From positions 310,001-374,000 of the forward strand of contig JAKACT010000004.1 of the NCBI GenBank assembly GCA_021821195.1: a stretch of DNA of 64,000 nt, in the 5' to 3' direction. Below are positions 1 to 9,557 of the stretch, piece by piece. Under the pieces are notes generated by a model. That model made no database searches. It was not told the DNA's origin and saw only the letters and a list, made by a program, of their open reading frames with translations. The DNA is from Pseudomonadota bacterium. Lineage in GTDB: Bacteria > Pseudomonadota > Gammaproteobacteria > Xanthomonadales > Xanthomonadaceae. Each line of letters opens with the position of its first letter. Position 1 is the first letter of the stretch. Both the position numbers and the translations under genes were made by a program.

Positions 1-1
1 C

Positions 2-595
2 GGCTCCAGCCAGATGCTGTCCGACAAGGGCATGCGGATCGGCAGCAACCTGTTCCACCTCGGCATCCTCGCCATCCTCGGCGGCCACTTGGTCGGCCTG
101 CTGACCCCGCATGCGTTGTACGAAGGCCTGATCACCGCGCCGCAGAAGCAGCTGCTGGCGATGGTGGCGGGTGGTGTATTCGGCCTGGTCTGCTTGGTCG
201 GCATCACCATCCTCACCGTGCGCCGGCTGACCAACCCGCGGGTCAAGGCCACCGGCACCACCGGTGACACGGTGATCCTGCTGCTGCTGTTCGCGCAGCT
301 GCTGCTGGGTATGTACACCATCGTCGAGTCCACCCACCACATGGACGGCAGCGTGATGATGATGCTGGCCGAATGGGCGCAGCACATCGTCACCTTCCGC
401 GGCGGCGCGGCCGAGTTCGTGGCGCCGGTAGCCTGGGTCTACAAGGCGCACATCTTCCTCGGCCTGACCCTGTTCCTGGTGGCGCCGTTCACCCGCCTGG
501 TGCACGTGTGGAGCATCCCGGTCAGCTACCTGTGGCGCCCTTACCAGGTGGTGCGTCGCCGCCAGCCGGCGCTGCGCTACGGGCCGAGGGCATAA
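2..595 (+). CDS. narI: Respiratory nitrate reductase gamma subunit, 5' truncated by window edge
   Basis: Frame open to window start (GSSQMLSDKGMRIGSNLFHLGILAILGGHLVGLLTP), typical NarI membrane protein; followed by PPIase and narK. Confidence 0.9.
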   Translation, partial: GSSQMLSDKGMRIGSNLFHLGILAILGGHLVGLLTPHALYEGLITAPQKQLLAMVAGGVFGLVCLVGITILTVRRLTNPRVKATGTTGDTVILLLLFAQLLLGMYTIVESTHHMDGSVMMMLAEWAQHIVTFRGGAAEFVAPVAWVYKAHIFLGLTLFLVAPFTRLVHVWSIPVSYLWRPYQVVRRRQPALRYGPRA

Positions 596-598
596 GCG

Positions 599-1504
599 AT
601 GGACGAGGGCAAGCCGCGGCGCGAACTGCCGATCACCGTCATCGACAGCGGCAAGTCGGTGACCGAGGAGGCGCATGCGCACCACCACGACCATGCCGAC
701 GAGGGCCCGCGTTCGCTGGGCCAGGCGGCGCCGGCCTACCTGTTCGTCGGCGACGTGGCGATCAGCGAGGCGGAGATCGCGCGCGAGATGCAGTTCCACC
801 GCGCGATGACCCCGGAGCAGTCGCGCGCCGACGCGGCGCGCGCGCTGGTGGTGCGTGAACTGCTGCGGCAGGAAACCCTGCGGCTGGGGCTGCAGGAAGC
901 GGTGCAGCCGATTGGTGGCGAGGCGGTCGAGGAAGCCTGCATCCGGGTGCTGCTGGAGCAGGAGATCGAGAATCGCGTGCCCAGCGAGGACGACTGCCGC
1001 CGCTACTACGCGCAGAACCCGGAGCGCTTCCACGCGCCGGACCGCATCCGCGTGCGCCATATCCTGCTGGGGGCGGCTGCCGATGACGTCAGCGGCCGCT
1101 TCAGTGCGCGGGAACAGGCGGAAAAGCTCATCGCCGAGCTGAAGACGCAGCCGCACCTGTTCGCCGATTTCGCCATGCGCCATTCCGACTGCCCGTCGAA
1201 GGACGAGGGCGGTGAGCTGGGCTGGCTGGAACGCGGGCAGACCACGCCCGAGTTCGATCGCCAGGTGTTCCGCCTGCGCGTGGGGCTGGCGGCGTTTCCG
1301 GTGGAGTCGCGCTGGGGTTACCACGTGGTCAGCGTGGACGCGATCGAAAGCGGCGAGGAACTTGCGTTCGATCAAGTCCACCAGCGCATTTCCGACTACC
1401 TTGAACTGCAGGTCCGGCAACGCGAACTCCAGCAGTACCTGCAGGGCTTGCAGGAGCGCTACGAGGTCCGCGGACTGGACGCCATCGAAGCCGAAGCGGC
1501 CTGA
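599..1504 (+). CDS. Parvulin-type peptidylprolyl isomerase associated with nar operon
   Basis: Rotamase motif IRVRHILLGA...FADFAMRHSDCPSKDEGGELGWLERGQTTPEFDRQVF; 3 nt after narI. Confidence 0.85.
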   Translation: MDEGKPRRELPITVIDSGKSVTEEAHAHHHDHADEGPRSLGQAAPAYLFVGDVAISEAEIAREMQFHRAMTPEQSRADAARALVVRELLRQETLRLGLQEAVQPIGGEAVEEACIRVLLEQEIENRVPSEDDCRRYYAQNPERFHAPDRIRVRHILLGAAADDVSGRFSAREQAEKLIAELKTQPHLFADFAMRHSDCPSKDEGGELGWLERGQTTPEFDRQVFRLRVGLAAFPVESRWGYHVVSVDAIESGEELAFDQVHQRISDYLELQVRQRELQQYLQGLQERYEVRGLDAIEAEAA

Positions 1505-1563
1505 TCCAACCCCACGGTCGCCACGGCAACAACGCGTTTCCCAACCTCGACCGGAAGTGACCC

Positions 1564-2877
1564 ATGCAAGACCTTTCGCAAATCAGCGGCGCCCGCCAGC
1601 AGCGGGCGCTGTGGTTGAGCACGTTCGCCTTCACCACGTGCTTTGCCGTCTGGATGATCTTTTCGATCATCGGCATCCAGATCAAGAAAGACCTGGGCCT
1701 CAATGACACCCAGTTCGGCCTGCTGATCGCAACGCCGGTGCTCAGCGGGTCGCTGCTGCGCATCTTCCTCGGCGTCTGGGCCGACCAGCTCGGCGGGCGC
1801 AAGGTGCTCACCGGGGTGATGCTGGCCGGCGCCATCGCCACCTGGCTGCTGACCCATGCGCAGACCTATCCGCAGTTCCTGCTGGCGGCGCTGGGCGTGG
1901 GCATCGCCGGCAGTTCGTTCTCGGTCGGCGTGGCCTACGTCTCGAAGTGGTTCCCGGCGGAGAAGCAGGGCACCGCGTTGGGTATTTTCGGCGCCGGCAA
2001 CATCGGTTCCGCGGTCACCAAGTTGCTGGCGCCGATGGTGATGGTGGCGGCGGGTTGGACGATGGTGGCCAAGGTCTGGGCGGTAGGGCTGGCGGTGGCG
2101 GCGATCCTGTATTTCCTGTTCTCGCAGGAAGATCCGTCGCTGGAGCAGCGCCGCAAGTCCGGCGTCAAGCCGATGCCGTTCCGCGAGCAGATGGCACCGC
2201 TGAAGAACCTGCAGGTCTGGCGCTTCGCCCTGTACTACTTCTTCGTGTTCGGCGGCTTCGTCGCGCTGGCGCTGTGGCTGCCGCGCTACCTGATCGGCGC
2301 CTACGGGATGGACGTGAAGACCGCCGGCGTGCTGGCCGCGTGCTACTCGATCCCGGCCAGCCTGTTCCGCGTGGTCGGCGGCTGGCTGTCGGACAAATGG
2401 GGCGCGCGCAAGGTGATGTACTGGACCTTCGGCGTCTCGGTGGTCTGCTGCTTCCTGCTGGCCTACCCGGATACGCAGTACGTGGTGAAGGGCATCCAGG
2501 GCGACATCAGCTTCCATCTTGCCATCGGTCTGGTCCCGTTCACGGTGCTGGTGTTCGTGCTCGGCTTCTTCATGTCGCTGGGCAAGGCGGCGGTGTACAA
2601 GCACATCCCGGTGTACTACCCGCAGTACGTCGGCTCGGTGGGCGGCGTGGTCGGCATGATCGGCGGGCTGGGCGGCTTCCTGCTGCCGATCGCCTTCGGC
2701 GCGCTCAATGACTTGACCGGCATCTGGACCAGCTGCTTCATGCTGCTGTTCGTGCTGGTGGGCAGCGCACTGGCATGGATGCACTTCGCGATCCGCCGGA
2801 TGGAGCGCAGCAAGTTCCCGCAGCTGGACCGCGAGACCGACCTGCCGGAAATCATCAACGCCAAGGCGGGTCGCTGA
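1564..2877 (+). CDS. narK: NarK-type nitrate/nitrite MFS transporter
   Basis: 12-TM MFS sequence with GNIGSAVTKLLAP and GGLGGFLLPIAFG; nar operon context. Confidence 0.88.
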   Translation: MQDLSQISGARQQRALWLSTFAFTTCFAVWMIFSIIGIQIKKDLGLNDTQFGLLIATPVLSGSLLRIFLGVWADQLGGRKVLTGVMLAGAIATWLLTHAQTYPQFLLAALGVGIAGSSFSVGVAYVSKWFPAEKQGTALGIFGAGNIGSAVTKLLAPMVMVAAGWTMVAKVWAVGLAVAAILYFLFSQEDPSLEQRRKSGVKPMPFREQMAPLKNLQVWRFALYYFFVFGGFVALALWLPRYLIGAYGMDVKTAGVLAACYSIPASLFRVVGGWLSDKWGARKVMYWTFGVSVVCCFLLAYPDTQYVVKGIQGDISFHLAIGLVPFTVLVFVLGFFMSLGKAAVYKHIPVYYPQYVGSVGGVVGMIGGLGGFLLPIAFGALNDLTGIWTSCFMLLFVLVGSALAWMHFAIRRMERSKFPQLDRETDLPEIINAKAGR

Positions 2878-2925
2878 GGTTCGATCATGGCGCCGCCGCG
2901 GGGATAACGCGGCGGCGCATCGGCC

Positions 2926-3981
2926 TCAACCGGCGCCCGCCGTCCGCCACTGCCGGTGCAGGGCGCGCAGCTGGCCGCTGAACAGCAGTACCCAGGCGGT
3001 CAGGCCGACCCCGAACATCACCTGCGGCAGCGGGTGCAGGAAATCCAGTTCCATCGCCTGCATCATCCGCAGGGTGCTGGCGGCGTACATGCCCAGCGGG
3101 AACACCGCGCCCCAGTACATCGGGTCGTAGCTGAAGGGGAAGCGGCGCACGCCGTGGCGCCAGATCGCCAGCACCACCAGCATCGGGATCCACCAGGTGC
3201 CGGTGGCCCAGTAGAACACCGTGAAGCCCTTGATGAAGGGCAACATCGAGTGCAGGAACGGCGCGTGCGGGGTGTTGAGGATCAGCAGCGAACCGGCCAG
3301 GGTGGAGATGGCCATCGCCCCCATGTTGATCCAGTACGGCGGCGACAGGTCGGCGGGGGAGAACGCGAAGAAGGTGTAGCGGTAGAAGATCAGCGACATC
3401 ATCCAGATGTAGAGCATGCCGCCCCACAGCCACATCGACAGGGCGAAGAAGTTCAGCTCCAGCCGCAGCGGCTGCGCCACTTCGGGTGCGACCAGCGCGG
3501 CCAGCACCGCCATCGACTGGGTGGCCACCACCGCCAGCAGCCAGCCGCCATTGATCCCGCGCGCCAGTTCGGGCTTGTCCTGCTTGACCGTGAGCACGGT
3601 GAAGATGGTGTAGGTGAAGGCGACCCAGGCCAGCAAGCCGACGATGCCCAGCGCCGCCGCCACCCGCAGGCTGCCGCCGATCAGCAGGCTCTGGCTGCCC
3701 AGCACCGAGCAGGCGGCGACGAAGGTGAAGAAGCCCGGCGCGTTGAGGTGGTTGAACAGGTCGTCCAGCACCCGCCGCGGGTGCCAGTACAGGTGCGCCA
3801 GCGCCAGCACGCCGATGACCACGAACAGGCACCAGTTCAGTGCCAGCAGGACGATGGGCAGTACCGGCACGTGCAGCATGTGCGCCGCCAGCGACAGGAT
3901 GCCAGTGGCCATCACCATGCTGAAATAGCCCGGCGACAGGTTCTCGGTGGACGCGCGGACGTGCTGGAGCAGGGCAGGCAT
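2926..3981 (-). CDS. TDT/TehA/SLAC1-family transporter
   Basis: Multi-TM protein with LSPGYFSMVMATGILSLAAH start typical of the C4-dicarboxylate/tellurite-resistance TDT family. Confidence 0.75.
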   Translation of the reverse strand: MPALLQHVRASTENLSPGYFSMVMATGILSLAAHMLHVPVLPIVLLALNWCLFVVIGVLALAHLYWHPRRVLDDLFNHLNAPGFFTFVAACSVLGSQSLLIGGSLRVAAALGIVGLLAWVAFTYTIFTVLTVKQDKPELARGINGGWLLAVVATQSMAVLAALVAPEVAQPLRLELNFFALSMWLWGGMLYIWMMSLIFYRYTFFAFSPADLSPPYWINMGAMAISTLAGSLLILNTPHAPFLHSMLPFIKGFTVFYWATGTWWIPMLVVLAIWRHGVRRFPFSYDPMYWGAVFPLGMYAASTLRMMQAMELDFLHPLPQVMFGVGLTAWVLLFSGQLRALHRQWRTAGAG

Positions 3982-4105
3982 GGCGATTCTCCCGTGGCGG
4001 GCTGGGGCGGTGGACCGGTGCCGTGGGGAGGCTGGTCGAGACTAGTGGCGGAGGGGTGCAGGCCGTTTGATCGGGATCAAGCCGGGGGCATGCGGATATC
4101 GCCGC

Positions 4106-5179
4106 TCATACCAGCAGCGCCACCGCCTTCACCTGCGCCCACAGCGGCTTGCCCGGTTGCAGCCCCAGCCGCTCCACCGAGCGGTGCGAGATGCGCGCCA
4201 GCAGCGCCTGGCCCTGCGCATCCAGCCGCGCCTGCACCTGCCCGCCGGGTAGGTCGGATAGCGCGACCAGTGTCGCGGGCAATGAGTTGAGCAGGCTGGA
4301 ATCATCGTGCCGGCTCAGCGCCAGGCTGACGTCGCGGGCCTGGATGCGCACGCGCAGGCGGGTGCCGGGCGCATGCGCGCCGCCGTGCGCATGCAGGGTG
4401 CCGGCGGGCGTGTGCAGGGTGAGCAGGCCGTGCGTATCGCGCGCGCTGACTTCGGCCTCCAGCACCACCCCGGCATCGTCGCGCAGCGCCAGCGGCAGGT
4501 CGTCGCGGTTCAGAACCTCCAGCGCGGGTCCGGCGGCGGTGACCCGGCCGGCGTCCAGCAGGATCAGGTGGTCGGCCAGGCGCGCGACCTCCTCGATCGC
4601 GTGGGTCACGTACAGCACCGGGATGCCAGCTTCGCGACGCACCGCTTCCAGGTAGGGCAGGATCTCGGCACGACGCGGCGCGTCCAGCGCGCTCAGCGGT
4701 TCGTCCAGCAGCAGCAGGCGTGGATTGCTGACCAGTGCGCGCGCCAGCGCCACCCGCTGCCGCTCGCCACCGGATAGCGAGTCCGGCCTGCGGGCGAGCA
4801 GCGGCGCCAGCGCCAGCCGCTCGATCCAGGTTTCCAGCAGTGCCCGCGGCGCACCCGCGCGCTTCCAGCCGTAGCGCAGGTTGGCGCCCGCCGAGAGGTG
4901 CGGCAGCAGGGCGCTGTGCTGGAATACCATGCCGACCCCGCGCCGGTGCGCCGGCAGCGCGCTGCGTGCGTCCTGCCAGCGCGAATCGCCCACCCGGATT
5001 CCACCTTGTGCGTCTGGCTCCAGCCCGGCGATGGCGCGCAGCAGGGTGCTCTTGCCGCAGCCGGAGGGGCCGAACACCACGCTGCAGCCGGCGCCCGGCA
5101 GGCGCAGGTCGAGATCCATGCGGAAGTCGCCGCGGGCAAGCCGCAGCGCGATGTGGATGTCGTCCATGTGCTCAGCCAT
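4106..5179 (-). CDS. modC: Molybdate ABC transporter ATP-binding protein
   Basis: Walker A GPSGCGKST, signature LSGGERQRVALARAL, C-terminal TOBE/Mop-like region; adjacent modB and modA. Confidence 0.92.
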   Translation of the reverse strand: MAEHMDDIHIALRLARGDFRMDLDLRLPGAGCSVVFGPSGCGKSTLLRAIAGLEPDAQGGIRVGDSRWQDARSALPAHRRGVGMVFQHSALLPHLSAGANLRYGWKRAGAPRALLETWIERLALAPLLARRPDSLSGGERQRVALARALVSNPRLLLLDEPLSALDAPRRAEILPYLEAVRREAGIPVLYVTHAIEEVARLADHLILLDAGRVTAAGPALEVLNRDDLPLALRDDAGVVLEAEVSARDTHGLLTLHTPAGTLHAHGGAHAPGTRLRVRIQARDVSLALSRHDDSSLLNSLPATLVALSDLPGGQVQARLDAQGQALLARISHRSVERLGLQPGKPLWAQVKAVALLV

Positions 5180-5858
5180 GCGCCACCGCCGTGCGCCGGC
5201 CCAGCCACTGCATCAGTAGCAGCAGCGCGAACGAGAAGCCCAGCAGCCCGGCCGCCAGCAGGTGCGCATCGGCGTAGGCCATGCCTTCCACCTGATCGTA
5301 CAGCAGCACCGACAGCACCCGCGTCTCGCCTTCGATATTGCCGCCCACCATCAGCACCACCCCGAACTCGCCCACGGTATGGGCAAAGCCGAGCAGGCTG
5401 GCGGTGACCAGCGACGGCCGCGACAACGGCAGCACCACGCTGAAGAAACGGTCCAGCGGCGAGGCGCGCAGGGTGGCGGCCGCTTCCAGGAGCGACGGCG
5501 GCAGCGCGGCGAAGCCCGCCTGCAGCGGGTGCACCACGAACGGCAGCGAATACAGCACCGAAGCCAGCAGCAAGCCCTTGAAGGTGAACGCCAGCGTGCC
5601 CAGTCCCAGCGCGGCGGTGAGCTGGCCGAGCGGACCATCGGGGGCGAGCCCGATCAGCAGGTAGAAGCCCAGCACGGTCGGCGGCAGCACCATCGGCAGC
5701 GCCACCACCGCGCCCACGGGCGCGCGCCAGCGCGAGCGCGTATGCGCCAGCCACCACGCCAGCGGCATGCCCAGCACCAGCAGGATGAGGGTGGTTAGGC
5801 CGGCCAGCTTCAGGGTCACCCAGCTGGCGGCCAGCCAGGCCGGCGTGGCGGCGTCCAT
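5172..5858 (-). CDS. modB: Molybdate ABC transporter permease
   Basis: Permease with LPMVLPPTVLGFYLL and HTVGEFGVVLMVGGNI; overlaps modC. Confidence 0.92.
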   Translation of the reverse strand: MDAATPAWLAASWVTLKLAGLTTLILLVLGMPLAWWLAHTRSRWRAPVGAVVALPMVLPPTVLGFYLLIGLAPDGPLGQLTAALGLGTLAFTFKGLLLASVLYSLPFVVHPLQAGFAALPPSLLEAAATLRASPLDRFFSVVLPLSRPSLVTASLLGFAHTVGEFGVVLMVGGNIEGETRVLSVLLYDQVEGMAYADAHLLAAGLLGFSFALLLLMQWLGRRTAVAHG

Positions 5859-5865
5859 TGGGAGG

Positions 5866-6648
5866 TCAGTCGTAGCCGAAGGCGCGGATGCGCTGCTTCG
5901 CCGCGGCGCTCTGCAGGTACTTCAGGAAGCCGCGCGCGGCGGGATTGCGCTCGCCGCGCTGGAGCAGCACCGCGCTCTGCACGATCGGCGCATGCCAGCT
6001 GGCCGGTACCTCCCAGCCGGAGCCGGGTTGGCCCTTGCGCGCCTGCTGCACCAGCGAGCGCGGCAGCAGGCCCAGCGGCGCGGCGCCGCTGACCACGAAC
6101 TGGGTGGCCTGGCCGACGTTTTCGCCCAGCACCAGCTTCGGCCGCAGCTCTTCCCAGCGGCGCAGGTATTCCAGCGATTCGCGCGCCGCCGCGCCATACG
6201 GGGCAAGGTCGGGGTTGGCGATCGCCAGCCGTTCGATCGCACCCTTGCGCAGCAGCGCCTCGCCATCCTTCACCCGCGAAGGATCGCGGCTCCACAGCAC
6301 CAGCCGGCCGATGGCGTAGTCCTGCAGGGTGTCGCCATCGGCCAGCCCTTCGTCCACCAGCATGCGCGGCGTTTCCGCATCGGCCGACAGCAGGACGTCG
6401 AACGGTGCCCCGCCGTGGATCTGTGCATACAGCTTGCCGGTGGAGGCGGCGCTGACCTCGATCCGGTGCCCGCTCTGCTTGCCGTAGGCGGCGGCCAGTT
6501 GCCTGGCTGCGTCGGCGAAGTTGGAGGCCACCGCCACCCGCGCCACCGCCGGCGCGGCCGGCTTCCTGGCCGGGGTCTGGGCCTGCGCGGCGATGGGCAG
6601 GAGGCTTGCAAGCGCCAGCAGCAGGCCGGCGAAGCGGTTGCGGGTCAT
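5866..6648 (-). CDS. modA: Molybdate-binding periplasmic protein
   Basis: Signal peptide MTRNRFAGLLLALASLLPIAAQAQ and ModA-like body (ASNFADAARQLAAAYGKQSG). Confidence 0.9.
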   Translation of the reverse strand: MTRNRFAGLLLALASLLPIAAQAQTPARKPAAPAVARVAVASNFADAARQLAAAYGKQSGHRIEVSAASTGKLYAQIHGGAPFDVLLSADAETPRMLVDEGLADGDTLQDYAIGRLVLWSRDPSRVKDGEALLRKGAIERLAIANPDLAPYGAAARESLEYLRRWEELRPKLVLGENVGQATQFVVSGAAPLGLLPRSLVQQARKGQPGSGWEVPASWHAPIVQSAVLLQRGERNPAARGFLKYLQSAAAKQRIRAFGYD

Positions 6649-6784
6649 GTCCGTTCCTTGGGGGTGAACGGCGCAAGTGTAGGGCAAGGCCATGCCGGCG
6701 AAGCGCGCGCGGCCGCCGGATGGGCTGGCGCCCCATGGCCTTATAATTCGCGGTTCCCGTTTCCCCGTCGAAGGTCACGCCCGC

Positions 6785-8152
6785 GTGTTCGAATCCCTGA
6801 CCCAGCGCCTGTCCGGCACCATCGAGCGCCTGCGCGGCCGCGGCCGCCTCACCGAATCCAACATCAGCGAGGCCGTGCGCGAGGTGCGCATTGCCCTGCT
6901 GGAGGCCGACGTGGCGCTGCCGGTGGTGCAGGCGCTGATCCAGCGCATCAAGGTGCGCGCGGTCGGCCAGGAGGTGATGCGCTCGCTCTCGCCCGGCCAG
7001 GTGCTGGTCAAGATCGTGCGCGACGAGCTGGCGGCGGTGATGGGCGCGCAGGCCTCCGACCTCAACCTCAACGTGCCGGCCCCGGCGGTCATCCTGATGG
7101 CCGGCCTGCAGGGCGCGGGCAAGACCACCACCGTGGCCAAGCTCGCCAAGCACCTGAAGGACAAGCGCAAGAAGAAGGTGATGGTGGTCAGCGCCGACGT
7201 CTACCGCCCGGCCGCGATCGAGCAGTTGCAGACGCTGGCAGGGCAGGTGGGCGCGGTGTTTTTCCCGTCGCAGGCCTCGCAGAAGCCCGAGGCCATCGTG
7301 AGGGCCGCCATCGACGAGGCGAAGAAGACCTTTGCCGACGTGCTGATCGTCGACACCGCCGGCCGCACCAGCATCGACGACGCGATGATGGCCGAGATCA
7401 AGGCGCTGCACGGCGCGGTGAACCCGGTCGAGACCCTGTTCGTGGTCGACTCGATGACCGGCCAGGATGCCGCGGTCACCGCCAAGCACTTCGGCGAGGC
7501 GCTGCCGCTGACCGGCGTGGTGCTGACCAAGACCGATGGCGATGCCCGCGGCGGTGCGGCGCTGTCGGTGCGCTACATCACCGGCAAGCCGATCAAGTTC
7601 ATCGGCGTGGGCGAAAAGCCCGACGGCCTGGACGTGTTCCATCCGGACCGCGCCGCCGGCCGCATCCTCGACATGGGCGACGTGCTGTCGCTGGTCGAGC
7701 AGGTCGAGGCGCAGGTCGACAAGGACAAGGCGCAGAAGCTGGCCGAGAAGGTCGCCAAGGGCAAGAAGTTCGACCTCAACGACATGCGCGACCAGCTCGA
7801 GCAGATGCAGAACATGGGCGGCCTGTCCGGGTTGATGGACAAGCTGCCGGGCGTCGGCCAGCTGCCGGAGCACGTCAAGCAGCAGGTCACCGGCAAGGAA
7901 GTGCCGCGGATGATCGCCGTCATCAATTCGATGACCAAGAAGGAACGCCGCAACCCCGACCTGCTCAACGGTTCGCGGCGCGCCCGCGTGGCGCGCGGCA
8001 GCGGGCAGACCCCGGCCGACGTCAACAAGGTGCTCAAGCAGTACCAGCAGATGGAAAAGATGATGGGCAAGCTGGGCCGCGGCGGCATGAAGGGCATGAT
8101 GCGTGGCCTGTCCGGGATGATGGGCGGGCGCGGCGGGCTGCCGTTCCGCTGA
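6785..8152 (+). CDS. ffh: Signal recognition particle protein Ffh (probable GTG start)
   Basis: VFESLTQRLSGTIERLRG...GLQGAGKTTTVAKLAKHLK...DTAGRTSID, C-terminal Met-rich M domain. Confidence 0.96.
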   Translation: MFESLTQRLSGTIERLRGRGRLTESNISEAVREVRIALLEADVALPVVQALIQRIKVRAVGQEVMRSLSPGQVLVKIVRDELAAVMGAQASDLNLNVPAPAVILMAGLQGAGKTTTVAKLAKHLKDKRKKKVMVVSADVYRPAAIEQLQTLAGQVGAVFFPSQASQKPEAIVRAAIDEAKKTFADVLIVDTAGRTSIDDAMMAEIKALHGAVNPVETLFVVDSMTGQDAAVTAKHFGEALPLTGVVLTKTDGDARGGAALSVRYITGKPIKFIGVGEKPDGLDVFHPDRAAGRILDMGDVLSLVEQVEAQVDKDKAQKLAEKVAKGKKFDLNDMRDQLEQMQNMGGLSGLMDKLPGVGQLPEHVKQQVTGKEVPRMIAVINSMTKKERRNPDLLNGSRRARVARGSGQTPADVNKVLKQYQQMEKMMGKLGRGGMKGMMRGLSGMMGGRGGLPFR

Positions 8153-8159
8153 TCCACTG

Positions 8160-8969
8160 ATGGACAAGGCCCGGCACTTCCACGCGCTGCACCGGGCCGG
8201 CCGGCCGCTGCTGCTGCCCAACGCGTGGGATGCCGGCAGCGCGGCCATGTTGGCCCGGATGGGTTTTGCCGCCATCGCCACCACCAGTGGCGGGCTGGCA
8301 TGGTCGCTGGGTCATGCCGATGGCGAGCAGCTGCCGCTGCAGGACCTGCTGGCAGCCGTGCGCCGCATCGTGCGCGTGGTCGACGTGCCGGTGACGGTGG
8401 ATTTCGAAGCCGGTTTCGGCGCGACGCCCGCGCAGGTAGGCGACAGCGTGCGCGCGCTGCTCGACACCGGTGCGGTGGGTTTGAACCTGGAGGACGGCAT
8501 CGCCCATGCCCGCCTGCGCAGCCTCGGCGATGCTGCTGCGCGGATCGCGGCGGCGCGGGCCGCGGCCGAGGCAATGTGTATCCCCGCCTTCATCAACGCA
8601 CGCGTGGACGGCTGGATCGTCGGCGGGATGGCCACGGGTGCATTGTTCGAGGATGGCGTGCGCCGCGCCCGTGCCTACCTGGATGCCGGTGCCGACGGCG
8701 TCTACCCGATCGCGCTGGCCGAGCCGGCCACCATCGGCGGATTCTGCGCCGCGGTTGCCGCGCCGGTGAATATTGGCGCCCGTCCCGGCCTGCCTGGCCT
8801 GGACATGCTGGGCCGTTTGGGCGTGGCGCGGGTGAGCACGGCCACCCGGTTGGCGATGGTGGCGCTGGCGGCCGCACGCGATGCCGCGCAGGCCGTGCGC
8901 GATACCGGCGGTTTCGATGCGCTGGCGCCAGACGTTGGCTATGACGACGTGCAGCAGTGGTTTGGCTGA
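8160..8969 (+). CDS. Isocitrate lyase/phosphoenolpyruvate mutase family protein
   Basis: LLLPNAWDAGSAAML...VTVDFEAGFG...GLNLEDG. Confidence 0.85.
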   Translation: MDKARHFHALHRAGRPLLLPNAWDAGSAAMLARMGFAAIATTSGGLAWSLGHADGEQLPLQDLLAAVRRIVRVVDVPVTVDFEAGFGATPAQVGDSVRALLDTGAVGLNLEDGIAHARLRSLGDAAARIAAARAAAEAMCIPAFINARVDGWIVGGMATGALFEDGVRRARAYLDAGADGVYPIALAEPATIGGFCAAVAAPVNIGARPGLPGLDMLGRLGVARVSTATRLAMVALAAARDAAQAVRDTGGFDALAPDVGYDDVQQWFG

Positions 8970-8992
8970 GCTTGCTGGAAAGGAGAGGGTCG

Positions 8993-9463
8993 ATGTCGCA
9001 ACGCCTCGATTACAAGACCGCGTCCGCGGACGCCTTCAAGGCCATGCTCCAGTTGGAGCATCGGGTGCACAAGAGTGGGCTGGAGCCGCTGCTGCTGGAA
9101 CTGGTGAAGTCGCGTGCCTCCCAGCTCAACGGCTGCGCCTGGTGCCTGGACATGCACAGCAAGGACGCGCGCGCACTGGGCGAAACCGAGCAGCGCCTGT
9201 ACCTGCTCGCCGCTTGGCGCGATGCCCCCTGCTACAGCGAACGCGAGCGCGCGGCGCTGGCGTGGACGGAGGCATTGACGCAGCTTGCCAGTACCGCGGA
9301 CGTGCCGGACGAGGTGTATGCGCAGGCGCGCCGGCACTTCGATGAAAAACAGCTGGTCGACCTGACCCTGGCCATCATCGCCATCAACGGCTGGAACCGC
9401 CTCAACGTCGCCTTCCGCACCGATATCGGCGATTACGTCAGCCCGCGCGCGGCGAAGGGCTGA
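8993..9463 (+). CDS. AhpD-like/carboxymuconolactone decarboxylase family protein
   Basis: CAWCLDMHSKDAR CxxC motif in AhpD fold. Confidence 0.88.
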   Translation: MSQRLDYKTASADAFKAMLQLEHRVHKSGLEPLLLELVKSRASQLNGCAWCLDMHSKDARALGETEQRLYLLAAWRDAPCYSERERAALAWTEALTQLASTADVPDEVYAQARRHFDEKQLVDLTLAIIAINGWNRLNVAFRTDIGDYVSPRAAKG

Positions 9464-9557
9464 TCCGCGCGCCATTGCCAATCATTCGCAGCGCTGCTGG
9501 AAGCCTGCGGTTAAGCTTCGCCATCGCGTCGGGGGACGCATGCATGGGGAAGCTGCA

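Noticed and set aside
5767-8160. 797-aa plus-strand ORF over modA and ffh
   Set aside because: Out of frame with both genuine genes, low-complexity translation
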